From Perca fluviatilis (Eukaryota; Chordata; Actinopteri; Perciformes; Percidae): 64,000 nucleotides of DNA. Where the stretch lies: assembly GCF_010015445.1 (NCBI RefSeq), contig NC_053115.1, forward strand, positions 6,588,076 to 6,652,075. The letters are read 5' to 3'. A program made the position numbers and the translations under genes. The first letter of the stretch is position 1. The number at the start of each line of letters is the position of its first letter. This document shows, piece by piece, positions 1 through 13,500 of the stretch. Below the pieces are notes generated by a model, which was given only the letters and a program-made list of their open reading frames with translations, searched no databases and was not told where the DNA came from.

Positions 1-170
1 CCGCTCCAGAGTTCGATTGAAAGTGTACCAAGACCACCTCTTCAAGCAGGTGTCGGTACCCTTGTTTGGTCCACTTTTGGTGCGCACCAGAGTTTGATTG
101 CCGCGTTCTCACCTGCCCGAACGAACCGCACCAGCGAGCAAACAAACTCTAGTTTGAGTCAACAAAACTA
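1..170. repeat. Fragment of a dispersed fish repeat at the window edge
   Basis: Contains the recurring phrases CCAGAGTTCGATTG and CCAGAGTTTGATTG plus GTCCACTTTTGGTGCGCACC, typical of a high-copy fish element. It is cut by the window start. Class not determined. Confidence 0.35.
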
Positions 171-2514
171 AATGCATTGGAGTTGAAGGATTTGTGGTGG
201 TCGCAGTCTTTGGAGATTACATTTTCTACAATTAGATGTCAGTAATATGTCTTTGTAGAAACCATGTCCCACATACCTCATTGTTTTCTAAGAGAAAACA
301 AATTTGCTAATTTACTTATTTTTCTTTGCATTGCTGAAGAGGGTTAAACATTTTTTTTTTTTATCTGCATTTAATTATTTTGGTTTAACATCTGGAATCT
401 CCCATTATTTATGTAATTACCTGCCAAATCTACTATTTATATTTACATGAATTTATGTTTAACACAATATATAAAATGTACTGCAGACACTGATAGAAAC
501 CGTTTCTAAGCTTTGGTGTCATTATCTTAATACTTAATGTCAGCAGATGTGTTACCATCTCAAGATTACTGTCATAATAGTTTAATTTGATTAGTCTTTT
601 AAATAATTTTTTTGACAGGGGGCACCTTTTAATGATTCAATTATGCGAGTAAGAGGAAAAATACCAATATATCCCTTTTAATTTTTTTCATTTACACTAT
701 AATATTTTAATGGAGACACCTGAGACAGTGATGAGAGATGAGCAACACAAGTCAGACTTGTGTGGGGTGTGGTGACTAAAGAAGCATGATGTCTCATCAG
801 GAACCCCCGACTGTGTTGAGAGAGTCAAGCAAACACATACCCCCCCCCCACACACACACACACACACACACACACCACCCCTGCCCCGCAGCACTCAGAC
901 ATTGAAAATCCTATTTGTCACAGAATTGTGTGGGGACTTAAATTAATAAGGCTTGTGCTGGTATAAAATTGAATTAGATGATTTTCAGTAAACTGTGTGG
1001 TGGCAATTCCAGGAATGAATTGGTATTTGGGATCCCAGTACAGTACTGAATATCACCAGCTAAATTAATCGTGGATAAAAGCATTGACTGTCACCAGTTA
1101 GGATAAACCTCAAGACAAACTGACCAGACTCAATGTTTTGAGTTGAGTAAGCTAATATGCACCAGGTAGAAGTACTCTACAAAACCTGATCCTATCAGGT
1201 GTTTAAACGACATGTACTATCCTTTCTATGTTCTCGTGCATGCATGCTCCCACCCCACACACACACACAAACACACACACACACAATGCTCAGTGTCATC
1301 TCCCAGCTTGTGTTTGCTGTCTCTTTGTTCTGCTTGGCTCAGCAACATGAGTTTTCAAGGAGACACACTCCAGCTCTCTCCACAGAGAACGTTCCCCCGC
1401 AAACTTCTTGTTTTGCTGTGCATCACAATGGCACCATGCCCTCATTTTTACAGCCAGCTTTCCTCCTCAGAAGGATGCACGAACATGCACCGTCTGAGCC
1501 GAAATACTCCCGCCTTCCACATGGGAATCCCTACAGTGACTAATGTGTTGTTGGTGTCTGCACTGGGAATACTGACAAATATGGTGCCGTCAAAAAAATG
1601 ATGTACTGCAGCAGTTAAATAAAGTTAACTGTAGGAATCAGAAAGGGAGCTTATATCCCATATGATTCTCTCTCAGGTAAGCTATAGGTCTTCATTAATC
1701 CCTACAAATCTCTGGAGTACTATGTAAAGAATATGTACAATAATGCTCATGGACATGAGTTTTATTGTGTGTTTATTTCACTTTAGCAGCTCTAGCTTAA
1801 GCTCTGTATAGGTCTGAAGAATTAGAGGTCTAGTTAGAGATTAGAGAGTTACATCAACTCTTCATAAATTAAAGCTTTACCCCTTCTGTACATAATTATT
1901 GAGTAAGTGGAGATTAACACATAACTAAATTAAAACGGGTTGCACCACTTACATAGAGATTAGATGCTACTAAATATTTACACACAGTAACTCCCAGGTG
2001 TAATTGCTGTGTAGCAAACTGACAAAACTAACATTAGTTTGCTTATGTGACCCATTTAGAGTAAACGGTATAAGAGATAATATGAAATATGGTTGATGGG
2101 CTGACCTTACACTTGATAAAATGCTGTTTTTAAATGACATTTCACATTAATAACAAAACATACCTTGAATTACAAAATATTATACTAATAACATTTTGCT
2201 AAATGACCTAATAACGTCAGCTAGGTTAGCATGACTGGATATCTGAGACTGTCCTCCCATGCAAAAGACCCCATAGGGCTTTTGTACAAGTAGTAATTAC
2301 GAACCATATTTATTTATTGTTTATTGTTAAGCGACGCCCTATAGTGGCCATATTATTTATCATGGGAGCAAATCAGGAAGTTGGGTGACGAAGTATAGCG
2401 CCAAACTCTATGTAACAAAGTATGGGGTGTTGGATGGGTCAAACAAGCACAGGACTTTCATCCAGGAGACTGGAGTTCGTATTCCATTTGAAAATGGAGT
2501 CATTTTAAAGGGGT
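171..2514. other. Gene-free stretch with two CA microsatellites
   Basis: AT-rich sequence with a C9(CA)n tract (841-875) and a CA tract (1257-1285). Overlapping frames at 1199-1601 run through the CA tract and show no domain. I see no gene. Confidence 0.5.
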
Positions 2515-4610
2515 GATAGAATGATTATATAGGGTATTTTACACTGTTCCTTAAGGTCTCCTAATAGGGTATGTAACATTGGTTGGGCTGAAAATTGCCC
2601 GAATGCTAGTTTTTTAGGCCCTTAACTACCCTGTGAATATGGCTCAATTTGGAACAAGAGCTTTTCTTCCAAATATGGTATGCTCATGAATATTCCGAAT
2701 GAGCTACGTGCTGATTGGTTTGAGCAAACTACATAGAAACACATGGGAGACTCGACAGCAGGTCTCATATTTCAGACACTGCAAAGTCATACGTTGTTTG
2801 TCGGGCTATTTCGTTATTAAATTCACTTCTGAGGCTTTAAGCGAGAAATCAACTACATAAAGCTCAAATATGGGCCGTTTTACAAAAATTGATGGCTAAT
2901 TGCAAATTTGGTAAGACTGTGTGTCGGAGTTCAGCTGCCGGTGCTGCCTCGCCGCCCGGCCTGCCTTCCTTCACAGACCCCGGCCTTCTATGAGGTACTT
3001 GGATCTCCGCCACGGCTGGCAGCCCATAGCATGGACTACCAAACGCCGCTGCCCTGACAGAGCTCCAGGGCCTGCAACTCCTATCTTCCTGTTAGCTAAA
3101 TGGCCCGTTGTGTGAGAGTGAGAGCGCCGTCAGCGAGCTTGTTACACCAGCAATCTCTTACCACGTTACACACATGTCACGCCACTTATACAACATCTAA
3201 CTAAATGTCTTATAAAGCTAACAACGGTGTCCGATTTCAAGTTAATGAATATTTGTGAAGACTAGGTGTTTCGTTAGCTGCAACTGTCCCTTCAATCCTA
3301 GCTATGTGTAGCTAGCTACAAATCACCGATAGTTAGCTTCATTTTCGGCGTAATTCGAGTATATTTACAGTTTGAATTTCATCACGCCACGTATGCAACA
3401 TCTACCTAAGGGTCTTATAAAGCTAACAATGGTGTCCGATTTCAAGTTAATGAATTTTTGTGAATTTCAGAGGAATTCTAAGAGGAGGCTAGCTAGCTCT
3501 CATTGATAGAGCTACATCCAGCCGCAGGCTCTATCAATGAGACTCGCGGACAAGCGGCGTTTATTTCCCCAATCGTTTGTTTAAATAACTCAACACATTA
3601 TAATAACACACATTTTAAGATTAACTGGAATCTGTGGTAAGAGACTGCTGGCGTAACAAGCTCGCTGACCGCACTCTCACTCACATACACCTGGCATTAG
3701 GAAGAGGGGAACTGCAGGCCCTGGAGCTCTGTCAGGGCAGCGGCGTTTAGTAGTCCATTAGCCCACAAAGCGGTGACTTTGCGCGGGTATGAAGTGCCGT
3801 GGGCTGCCAGCCTTGAAGGAGCTCAATCGAGCTCACAGCAGGCCGGGGTCTGTGAAGGAAGGCAGGCCAGGCGGCGAGGCAGCTACACAGGCAGCACTTG
3901 CCTTGACGTCATGAAATCTCCGTGACTATTTATACCTGCACTAGCTGCAGTCTTCTCCTGAACAGCGGTGGCGCTAATGAGGAAAGGCTACCGATGTTGC
4001 CCTTTCTACGGACTAGAAGAAGAAGAAAAAGGTAACCAACGGCAGAAATGACCTACTTCGTTGGATCGAGCCTTTCATTCGCCATAAAAGAGCTCATCTT
4101 AACCAAGTAAGTTTACAAGAGAGACTTGCAGTCACTCTGAGAGTCCTGGCATCCGGTTGTCGGCGAACTCATTCAGGCCTTCTGTTTCCGCTTTGTCGCG
4201 CGCCGCAAAAAAAAAAAGAGGCGTGCGCGACCTCGGCTCGCGCGCCATAAATGGGACGCGCCGGCCGGATATTACGTTATTTTGACGTCACGATGTCACG
4301 CGCTACTTGGATGCATCTAGTATATAACGGCTGTAACTGATCTCAGGTCAGTTGTGTAGCCTATGCAAATGTTGGGGCGTGACAAAGAGAGAGACTAGAG
4401 CCAAATAAGGAGGAGCCCAATAGTTGACATCAACTAGGCGGCTTGTTGAGATTTGCCCGTTTTCAGAGGCAGTTTAAAATTGTGAGATTTGCAGAGAAAA
4501 GAGGTGTCAATGGGATTTAGAGGTTCTATGTATGTCCTAGTTACCCACTAAACTGTCATTATTCAAATATGACAAGGTAAAATCGGATTTGCATTCTATC
4601 ACCCCTTTAA
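2515..4610. mobile_element. TTAA-flanked non-autonomous transposon, Kolobok/T2-like
   Basis: Both ends carry a 19-bp perfect inverted repeat, TTAAAGGGGTGATAGAATG, with TTAA at the outer edge. This matches the TTAAAGGRR ends and TTAA target duplication of the T2/Kolobok group. Inside, about 2935-3165 and 3630-3885 are inverted copies, with a tight hairpin near 3498-3544 (CTCATTGATAGAGC against its complement), so the centre folds back. A segment starting near 3174 is directly repeated near 3380. The right part (3920-4330) is GC- and CpG-rich. No transposase frame is present. Confidence 0.7.
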
Positions 4611-4769
4611 CTTTATGGAACATATGGAATTACATCACATTCCGTGTCATATGCGTAATTACGTGTGTACGTATACGTACGTATGTCCTTATGCCCGTGA
4701 TGTGACAAATGTACTAATTTTAACCAAAACCTAAACTTAACTAAGTAGTTTTTGTGCCTAAGTGTAACC

Positions 4770-5175
4770 AAACTAGAGTGCGGATCGGGCCGCATTTTTC
4801 TGTCCGAGCCCGGCCCGCGTCCGACAGAGCAGTAACCGAACCCGACCCGAGCCCGACAAGCATTAAGATATTTATGTCCGAGCCCGACCTGAGCCCGACA
4901 CAGTTAAAATCTCATACTAATGACACATGTCCACACAGGAAGATGGATGTTAGGGTAATATTTAAAATGTATTTCAATCACAAAAACAAGCCTTTGCATC
5001 AAGTGAAACAGGCCCATTGGCTACATACATAATAAGCTGTTTTAAATTTAAAATGTTCAATGCCTTATCGCACTGATGTGACAGAGTCCGACCCGAACCC
5101 AAACATCATTTCTAAATATCTGTCTGAACCTGGCCCGACCGGTTCCGTTAGGCTCGGGTCGGGTATCCATCCTCT
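4770..5175. mobile_element. Decayed miniature DNA transposon with CCCGACCCGA motifs
   Basis: The ends are imperfect inverted repeats (TAGAGTGCGGATCGGGC at left; GGGTCGGGTATCCATCCTCTA at right), and repeated GAGCCCGACC-type motifs occur near both. It resembles hAT-type non-autonomous elements of fish. No clear target duplication and no transposase. Confidence 0.5.
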
Positions 5176-5634
5176 AAACAGACAGTTCACAACGTTAACA
5201 TTGTGTGTAAAAACCGTGATCGTTGTGTTTAGATATAAGGATGGAAAATGCTCCTGTGGATTGTATTTCCTGCCACAGCTACGCTCTTATGGGTAGTATT
5301 TGAGGTTCGGAACAAGCAACCTATGTGGTTGTATGGTTTGGTGACTTGTTGATATATATCATTTATTCCTCCCTCATGTCGTTACAAAATGGCATGTGAC
5401 TGTGCCTCCATCAATTTTTTGCAAAGGTCACCTCCATTGGCATTCTGAGGCAGAAGGGCCTTTGAAGAGAGGAAATGTTATCAACCCATCACTGTTAGAG
5501 AAATCTGTTTCCACAGAAGGGACCAAACAAGGCAGAGACAGCCCTGTGAAAAGTTCATTTAATTATGGATTGCAGTCATTTCTGTTGCATTTTTCACTGT
5601 GATTGTTTTTAGTTTCCCTGGAACAGTGGAAAGC

Positions 5635-6086
5635 AACGGTCTTCAATGTTTTTTAAGCCAAGGATCCCTTAACTGAAAGAGAGGGACCCCCTACTACATA
5701 TATTGTATGAAATGAAGTTGCATATTAATCTGGGCCTACAATAACATGTAGGGCGGCCTAAAGCCTTTATACCTTTTTGCATAGAATACTAAGCTATTAA
5801 AATAATAATTGTTGGCATGATTTTATAAATCATCTTTTAATGTTACACATACATGTGGCACAGTGGAGCTTTACAATTTACTATATGTGTGTGTGGCTAT
5901 CTTAGTAACTACCTTACCTACAATATAGGCCAGTAAGCCTGTCATCAATGGGGATTTATATTTGCTAATAATATGTTGAAATTATGTTAAGACATTTACA
6001 TTTTTGAAAAAAACTTTCAAAAATTGACAATAATTTGGAGGCCCCCCTACAGTGACTCTGAGGACCCCCTGTTGAAGATCTCTGGT
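5635..6086. mobile_element. hAT-like MITE with GGTCTTCAA ends
   Basis: The left end GGTCTTCAATG and right end TTGAAGATC form a short inverted repeat. Inside, GACCCCCTACTACATATATTG and GAGGCCCCCCTACAGTGACT match a common percomorph miniature element by recognition. No coding capacity. Confidence 0.5.
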
Positions 6087-7080
6087 GTAAAGGCTAATTG
6101 TATATTTAAGTGGCTGTTACTGCCTTTGCTTTTGTCAGCATGTCAGGAGGGAACAAAAATGATAGGAAATTATAGCAACGATGTTTCATTTCAAGTAAAT
6201 GTAGGTAAAGACTGTAAAAATAACGTAGCATATATGAACATATTCCTGTTGTTACAGAAGGATGAACTTTAGTATGTTTACCAATTGTTATTTCTTCTCA
6301 ACAGATCATTCTAGTTATCTTGTACCCTCTATCCCTCTCTGAAAGCTGTGCTCCTTTCCAAGGCATCTGCGTCATACACAGACGTGTCTTTGTGACCTTT
6401 TCTCATGTCTCCTCCCCTCCATCCATCATCTACTAACATGAATTGCGTATGACCAGGCAGGTGTTGGAGAGCAGAGCGGCATTCCTCCACAGTCTCAATC
6501 ACAGCCTGGAATACTGGCATCACGAGGCTCAGCCACTTTTCCCAGCCCCAGCATAAAGCCTTAACTGCACAGCTCAGACTGGTCCCATTCTCTTCCATTG
6601 AGTCTAAGGTCACAGTCCTATAGCAAGGGTCAAGGTGATAGGCTGGCAGCCGCCTGCCTCATGCATATGGATGACAGACGCTCCATCTGTTCCGCTGCAG
6701 AATGCAAATACCCAAGCCTCTTTCTCTGCTCTCTTTTTTCTGCCTCAAAGGGCAACCCCGCCAGACCTTACATGTCATCAGTTCCACTTGTTGACGATTC
6801 ATGCAAAACCATTATAGAAATGCAAGTCATTCCTGCACAAAGTCCCCAACCCAACCCCCCAGCTCCACCACAGCTGACTCTTACTTACTTCCCTGCCTGA
6901 TTTATTGTCATCTCTGAAAATTATCATTTGTATGCTGATATTGCTACATTTATTCAGAATAAAGACTGTACAGTTTAGTAAAGGATTGCATATTGGTTTG
7001 CAGTCAAAGTATGACTCAGTCTCTATAACTTTTTTTTGAGGGTGGGGTGTCAATATGAGTTTGTTCCATACTGAAAAAAC
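6087..7080. other. No gene or repeat recognised
   Basis: Open frames at 6329-6613 and 6598-6900 on opposite strands overlap and show no family motif; I treat them as chance. Confidence 0.45.
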
Positions 7081-7405
7081 TCAACAAATATTGGATGGAA
7101 TGCCATGAAATTTCATACAGACATTCATGGCCCCCAGAGGGCAAATCCTACGCACTTCTCCTCTAGCGCCACAAGCAGGTTGACTGGTTTTGAGTGAGAT
7201 GTCTTAACTATTGGATGGATTGCCCATTACATCTGGTACAAATATCCATGTACCCCAAAGGACAAATTGCAATAACTATAACGATCTTCTGACTTCGCTC
7301 TAGTGCCACCATCAGGTATAAAATGTAAAAATTAAGCTTGCTAACACACAAACTCAGATGCTGAACATGTTAAATGTATCTATTAAACATCAGCATGTCC
7401 GGCAA
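7081..7405 (+). repeat. Dispersed fish repeat, copy 1 (TGGATGGATTGCC family)
   Basis: Two successive units of 'TTGGATGGA..TGCCATGAAAT...CAGACATTCATGG...CTCTAGCGCCAC', then a GCTAACA/CAGCATG-rich tail. The same phrases recur at seven other places in the window. Confidence 0.6.
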
Positions 7406-9270
7406 GCATGGCTTAAGACCGTTAGCTATGGTAGTGAGCTAAGAAGAGTAAACATCGAGTTCACTGATGCATTTATGGCGTTTTTTGTCTTTCTTTTTCA
7501 AATCGATTGTTTGACACAATATAAAGAGCCAAGACTCAACATCAAGAGGAGCCAATCTTAATAAGGAGAAATGGAAAATATGGCCAGATAAAATACTGTT
7601 TAAAAAAAAATTTAAAAAAGTATCAAAGAAGAAGTTTTGTGCAACAGTATTCTACCTTTTAGCTCTGCTACGGAAGTCATTACTAATTTCCTGATTGTCA
7701 ATTGATGATTTCTTAGCTATCCATTCACATAATTAGAACGTTAACATGCCCTTTAAGGATTTAATTACAGCCCATCAATTGTTATTTATACAGTATATAT
7801 GTTATATATTGTTATGCACATGTAACTGCTCCGTCACAACATTAATAGCAGGTCATCTGTCCAATAAAGTATGAGCAACAAACATTATACTCAAAAAAAG
7901 AGCAGAAAAGAGAGATGGTGTCTATTTGAGAGCAGTACGACTTTATTGTTATTGAAGAGCAGTTTAATGGCCTGATGGGTGAGGGAGCAAATCCCTGCGC
8001 CTGTGGTGAGATCTCATGCTGTTAGCCAGGCTGTCACTTGGACCGCTAACTCTATGTTTGATCCACATGAGGTCAACCTTTAAGCTCCTCCTGTCTGTGC
8101 CAGTCATGGGAGGGGGCAGAACACATCCACAATCCTATTTTGCAAATGTGTTTAAAAGAGCTGCATTGTGCCCTCCCCACAGAGGGCCAGCAGGTGTAAT
8201 TACCACTTTTGTGTAGCCTTTACAGCCTGCCTAATGGCAGCAGGCATTTGTTATTTATTAAATACAATATGCAACCTCAGACTTCTTTGAACAGCTCCCT
8301 GGTCCCACACATGGATGAGCATGCTTACCTTTTTTCATATTAGATACAGCTGATAGATGACATTACGTTTTCTTGTTTTGGTAGGTGGAGGTAGGGAGGA
8401 GTAAAGACACTTAGTTAGGAGTATGGAATCTTTGGTGGTATTTCGGCCTGAACAATTCTGTCTTGTCTTTACAAAAAAATTTCAATCACAGCAGTGATCC
8501 TGTAATGGCCATGTGTTTAGGAGGAAATAACAATAGAGATAATGTCTCCAGCAGCGAAGGAAAGTCGTCTGCGGTCGGATGATGATAATAGCTCTCAGGA
8601 CGATGAAATCCAGGTCCTGAGAAGGACAACAAAACCCCAGGAGTGAGCAGATAACTTTCCCTTTACTTTTAAAAAAAAACTTACTAAACGTGCAACTCTG
8701 CCTTGACTCTCAAATTACTCCCTACCGGAGCAGCTGATGTAATGAGAAATTAAGAGGTCTACGGAATAATGTCCACAATATGGAACATCAAAATCAGACT
8801 TTGACAGAAGTAAGTCATTGTACTGATTTGAGTAGATTCTGTATGACTCAAATTGCAGTCGCTGCAGATTATTGAGTGTTAATTAAAGTAGCTCAGTCTT
8901 GAAATCAGCATCCAAAATTTATTTGTCTTTTTTTTGTTGCTGAATTCTATTCTCAGGTTCAACAACAAAGCAGAAGGGCAGTGACACAATAATGTCAAAC
9001 AAAGCAATGTCTGAGCAGACATGATATCACACTGATCAGATTATTCGGATTAAGGACGTGTTGGCATGATATTTGGCAGCAAAAGAGGATTTCTGCTTTA
9101 AAACCAATAACTGCATTTTTCTTTTACACATGCAATAATTCTAACATATCTAAACATATAATTATAGCTGCGGCTTTGCCTTTTGCAGAATAAGTGTTTT
9201 GAGGAGTTGCTCCAGATTGTGAAAAAGATTTAAGAAGAAATTTGAGTTAAAGTAAAGAAAGATCCACAGA
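7406..9270. other. Gene-free stretch, one odd small ORF
   Basis: No known gene. A 34-codon hydrophilic frame lies at 8542-8646 (see findings). The rest is AT-rich unique-looking DNA. Confidence 0.4.
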
Positions 9271-9275
9271 AAAAG

Positions 9276-9358
9276 CATATCAGATTCAAACTCTGGACCT
9301 CTGCATCAAGGTATAAACCTCTCAGTATATGTGCGCCTGCCCTACCCACTGAACCAAC
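9276..9358 (-). repeat. Degenerate tRNA-derived SINE head
   Basis: Read on the minus strand it shows a worn A-box region (GGTTCAGTGGGTAGGGCAGG) and B box (GAGTTTGAATCTG), plus the internal phrase GCGCACATATACTGAGAGG that parallels the better copy next to it. No SINE tail of its own is clear. Confidence 0.5.
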
Positions 9359-9370
9359 ATGGCTGCATTT

Positions 9371-9533
9371 TTAGGCCTTTATTGATAGCTGAAGAATTGA
9401 AAGGGGAGAGAGAGGGGGAATGACATGCAGCAAAGGGCCACAGGTTGGAGTCGAACCCAGGCCCGCTGCGTCAAGGAGTAACCCTCTATATATACGGGCG
9501 CCTGCTCTACCAACTGAGCTATCCGGGCACCCA
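9371..9533 (-). repeat. tRNA-derived SINE
   Basis: On the minus strand it starts GGGTGCCCGG, then an A box (TAGCTCAGTTGGTAGAG), a B box (GGTTCGACTCC), and a fish-SINE tail TTTGCTGCATGTCATTCCCC ending in CAATAAAGGCCT. The polymerase III boxes are intact but an extended insert between them makes it a SINE, not a tRNA gene. Confidence 0.8.
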
Positions 9534-10491
9534 TAAACCTACATTTTGAGTGGGAACAATTCTCAAGTTGGAAAGAGTTTTTTGTGGGAAATTCCCATCT
9601 TTAAAGCGGCAGCTCTGGCTGATGTGGTGAAATCACCTCCCTGCTCTCAGGCTCCTGGGACATGATTATAAAAAATTATTCCCACCAGAGAGTCCCAGAA
9701 AATGGACCATCCATTCACACATCAGTTTTACTACCGACTTCACCCTGCAGGTGCTCACTGACCACAGGAGGATATCCACTACTGTATGTATCAAGAGATG
9801 GGGGCTGAAGCAAAGAAGGCAAGAGCAGATTATAAATTAGCTTTTGATCTGTATTTGGGTCTCCATTTGGGAATGTATGAATTTCATTGGTGGTGGTTTT
9901 CCTCTATGCTCCACCTCTTGATTTCCCCTCCATAAATCCATCCATTTGAGTGAACAGCTGACCTCTCTCTAAAGCTTGACATGGTTGGTTACTAGGCAGA
10001 TGTTATTAATATTTAAAGACAGTGATCTTGTGCTTGTTGTGGTGTAAATTCACTTCTTCAGTGGTGCAAAGGCTACACGCTCTCTTGGGATAGGATGGAA
10101 GACTCTTTCGGATTCAGGATTGTACTTTTGCCATTGTCACACACAGTTGACAGAGTACAGAGAAACCCTCTTACTATGTGTTTGTTTATTCATATTACAA
10201 AAACCACAACACTCAAGCAGATACAGTAAGATACTCTTCAGCTTTTTGGGGCATATTTGGTAGTGTTTTTCAACAGTATGCTATCTAGAGGTCTGAATTA
10301 GTATTTGCATGTAGGTCTGGTAGGTTCATATGCATGCCTTGTTACTGGGATGCATTAGTGAAGCCAGTGAGGGAAGTGAGGGAAGTGACTGAGTAATGAA
10401 ACACCTCTCAAATCTGTTACATGGGGAGAGGGCTGCTACAACATGAGCAGATAAATAGATTATTAAAAGACCTCCAGTATGTCAGGGAGGC

Positions 10492-10535
<44 letters not shown>

Positions 10536-13500
10536 TGCATGAACGCACGCACGCACACCTGATTTAAGAGGGTTTTATAAATAAAAAGTTGGATGTGGAC
10601 TGTTACTAGAACATTTAGTGATTTCTGGCACAATATTAATGGGATATTTAGATTCTTATGACTTGCCTAGTACTTCTCCTGCTACTATATCTGAAAGTCT
10701 TTTCAACTGTTATGTAAAAAACGTTTTACATTGTGAGATATGGGCCCAAAATGCTGGTGTCTGTATCTGCAGAGATTGGTCCTCTGCCTACATTCTCTCT
10801 TTTATTTTTATTTGCCTGTGTGTGCGACATTTCTGGTCGCGGTTAAAGAGCCTTTGAGCCCCACATGGGTATGTAACCCCCAGCCAATTACAATGCGCAG
10901 CCTGTTCTCATTCCCAATTACCACTTTGCCCCTCAGCATCTCATATCAATGCTCATTCACTCATAATTCGACAAAGGGTTGGTGTGTTTAATTGTGCTTT
11001 AGAACATAATCGCTGCTAAACAATGAGAGAAGAGCCTTTTATTCCTCAGATTTTTGCTTTGTACGGCACTCCCTCTCTTTATTCACTCTCTAGTGGAGAA
11101 GGGGCCAACTTTGCAAACAGAAAAGCCATACTCACTACATATGCTACCTTTAAAGATGTCTTTTATTTCATTTTTGCACTCCCATAGTCCACCCACACAG
11201 GTGTTTTCACTTATGTTGCCTAATTAGGCCTCTTCTCAAGACTGTGTGGACGTTGTACACTTTGCGCTTGCTTGACATTTCTCACCAACATGTGAGAGGC
11301 AGGACAACTTACCCTGTTATTAGTGCTTAGAGTATTGGTGACATCACCTAATTCCCATCATAGCTGTGATTTGCACCAGAATAGCTTCAGGTAACAGATT
11401 AAAAGGAAAAATTGGTCCCTGCATCCTGTAGTGGCTCTGCCTTCCCGAATTTTCCCATGTCTGAAAATCAAATCCGAAAAAAACAACCTTTCAGCAGTCA
11501 GTGAGGTGCATTTTATGCTCTTTGTTGGCTCTTTTTTTCTGCTTAGCATGGAGAAATCCATGCTAAGCAGAAAAGCAGACACTTGAATAAGCCCTGTGAG
11601 GATAGCTTGGCTTGCCTTAGGAAATAGCAACATGAGCTCTGAGGCTAACTGGAGATATACAGAACAGAGAGTGCGGGAGAGTGAGGCAGAGCTGGGCAGC
11701 AGATGAAGAGATCATTGTTGACGAAACGTTTGGTACTCCCCTACAGGGCAAAATGCAAGCACTTAACTGTGGGCTAAAAATATGCTTAAAATTTCACTTT
11801 CTCAACTGGGTGCAACTGGGCGCTAAATGAGAGTTGGGAGTGTAGTTCGCTGAGGCTCCATCCAGCCAGCCAGCTAGCGAGCATCTTAGTCTGCTCCTGC
11901 CTCCTCCCAGCAGCATCACCTGGCTCATGGTTAGCTGACTATCAGTTCTTCTGACAGTCTGACCTCCCGGAGGCTCGCCAGCCAAATGCCACATCACATC
12001 GGGCTCGGCTTCTCCCAGGTCCGGCCCTCAATCATTTTCACACCCACATCCACTTCTAACACCACCCTCCCTCCTCCCCTTCCACTTGACACTACCTGAA
12101 AAAAGAGAACAATTTGTTTGTTTCTCTCTATTTATAGCCCTCTCTGCTTCTGCTGTGTAGGCTGTGAAGACTAGCTTGTTGCTAAAGTGTTGGAGATTGG
12201 AAATGCTAAAATTAAACAATATACTGCCATTATTTCACACACTGCCTCCACTGGGAGATTATCCATATTTGTTATCCGCCTTGAAGCAAGAACTTGTACA
12301 GCATGCATAAGCATTCCTATCTCAAAGGCTAATTTCACTGATGTTTCTCCTCATCACTTATCTCTAAATTGCCATGAAACAAAGCTATAATTTGATTGCA
12401 CCTGGCAGTCATACCAGCAAAACCTCTTTGTTCAATCCAGCTCCTGAGAGATTAAAGTTTGCTGGAAACTGAGACACACACACACGCAAAAAATGTGTAT
12501 GTTGCTGGTACTCAGATCCTTCTTTAAAACTTAGCATGCACAGTGTCTCATCATATAAGGAGATGACAAGGCCTGATAAACCACAATGTTTACTGCACAA
12601 GTTAACAGAGGCAATCGATAGCAGCACTCAATAAGCTGAAAACAGAATGGCTGCAGCACCGGTATAATCACCACCTAGGGTGATGGGAAGGAGGGGACAT
12701 CTTAATAAACAAAATGTGTGATTATAAAGTGACATTAAAGAAAACAATGGCTTTTTAAACTAAAAATGAATTTCAACATATCCCCTAATGCTGTCTGTCT
12801 CTTGATCAGACAACCCACCACCTAAACATGATGAATGGATGAGGACACAGACATTGCTGGACCCCCCATGCCCCTCATGCATGCCTGATAATGAACAGTG
12901 ATAACAAGAGCGATAGTGGTGTGTTATACTGTTGGCCTCAACCAACAAACCAAACCAGTTACCCTCTCCAATGGAAAAAAAGAAAAACACAACATACAGC
13001 AGGATATTCATGCACCGCTGAATCAAAATTGTTGATATACTCTCCCAAAAAGATTTCTTTTTGTTGTTGTTGTTCTCAAACTTCAAAAAGGGACAAAGAA
13101 GACGCAGCATAAAAAGAGCACAGCCAGACTGAGTAGACTAATGGCCAGATTTCACATCATGAATAAATCAAGCGAAAGCTTAAGCAAAGACCAAACATCT
13201 GTTAAAAAGCTTATGAGAGATTGAAAGAAGATTAAACACATAATATTGCATTGCTTGACTGAGCGAGAAAAAGACTAGTGATAGATCTCCAGGTTAGGGA
13301 GGCTTTGCTCTGTATTCTGCCTTCCGTGAGCTATTAGCCATAATCTGCACATTCAAGTTCGAATTCACGCTTTTGTTTTAGAATTCAAAAGTAGCTATGT
13401 CCTCTAGGCTATGACGTTTTGTAGAAAGTGTGCTAGAAACCTGCATGAAGCAGGTGAAAGAGATGTCGATGACAGTTTCTTAAAAGATAAACTGATTTTA

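Noticed and set aside
1199..1601. Two overlapping plus-strand frames of 114 and 129 codons
   Set aside because: Both run through a CA microsatellite and have no homologous motif that I know.
9371..9533. Possible functional tRNA gene on the minus strand
   Set aside because: A and B boxes are present but the spacing is too long and a SINE tail follows.
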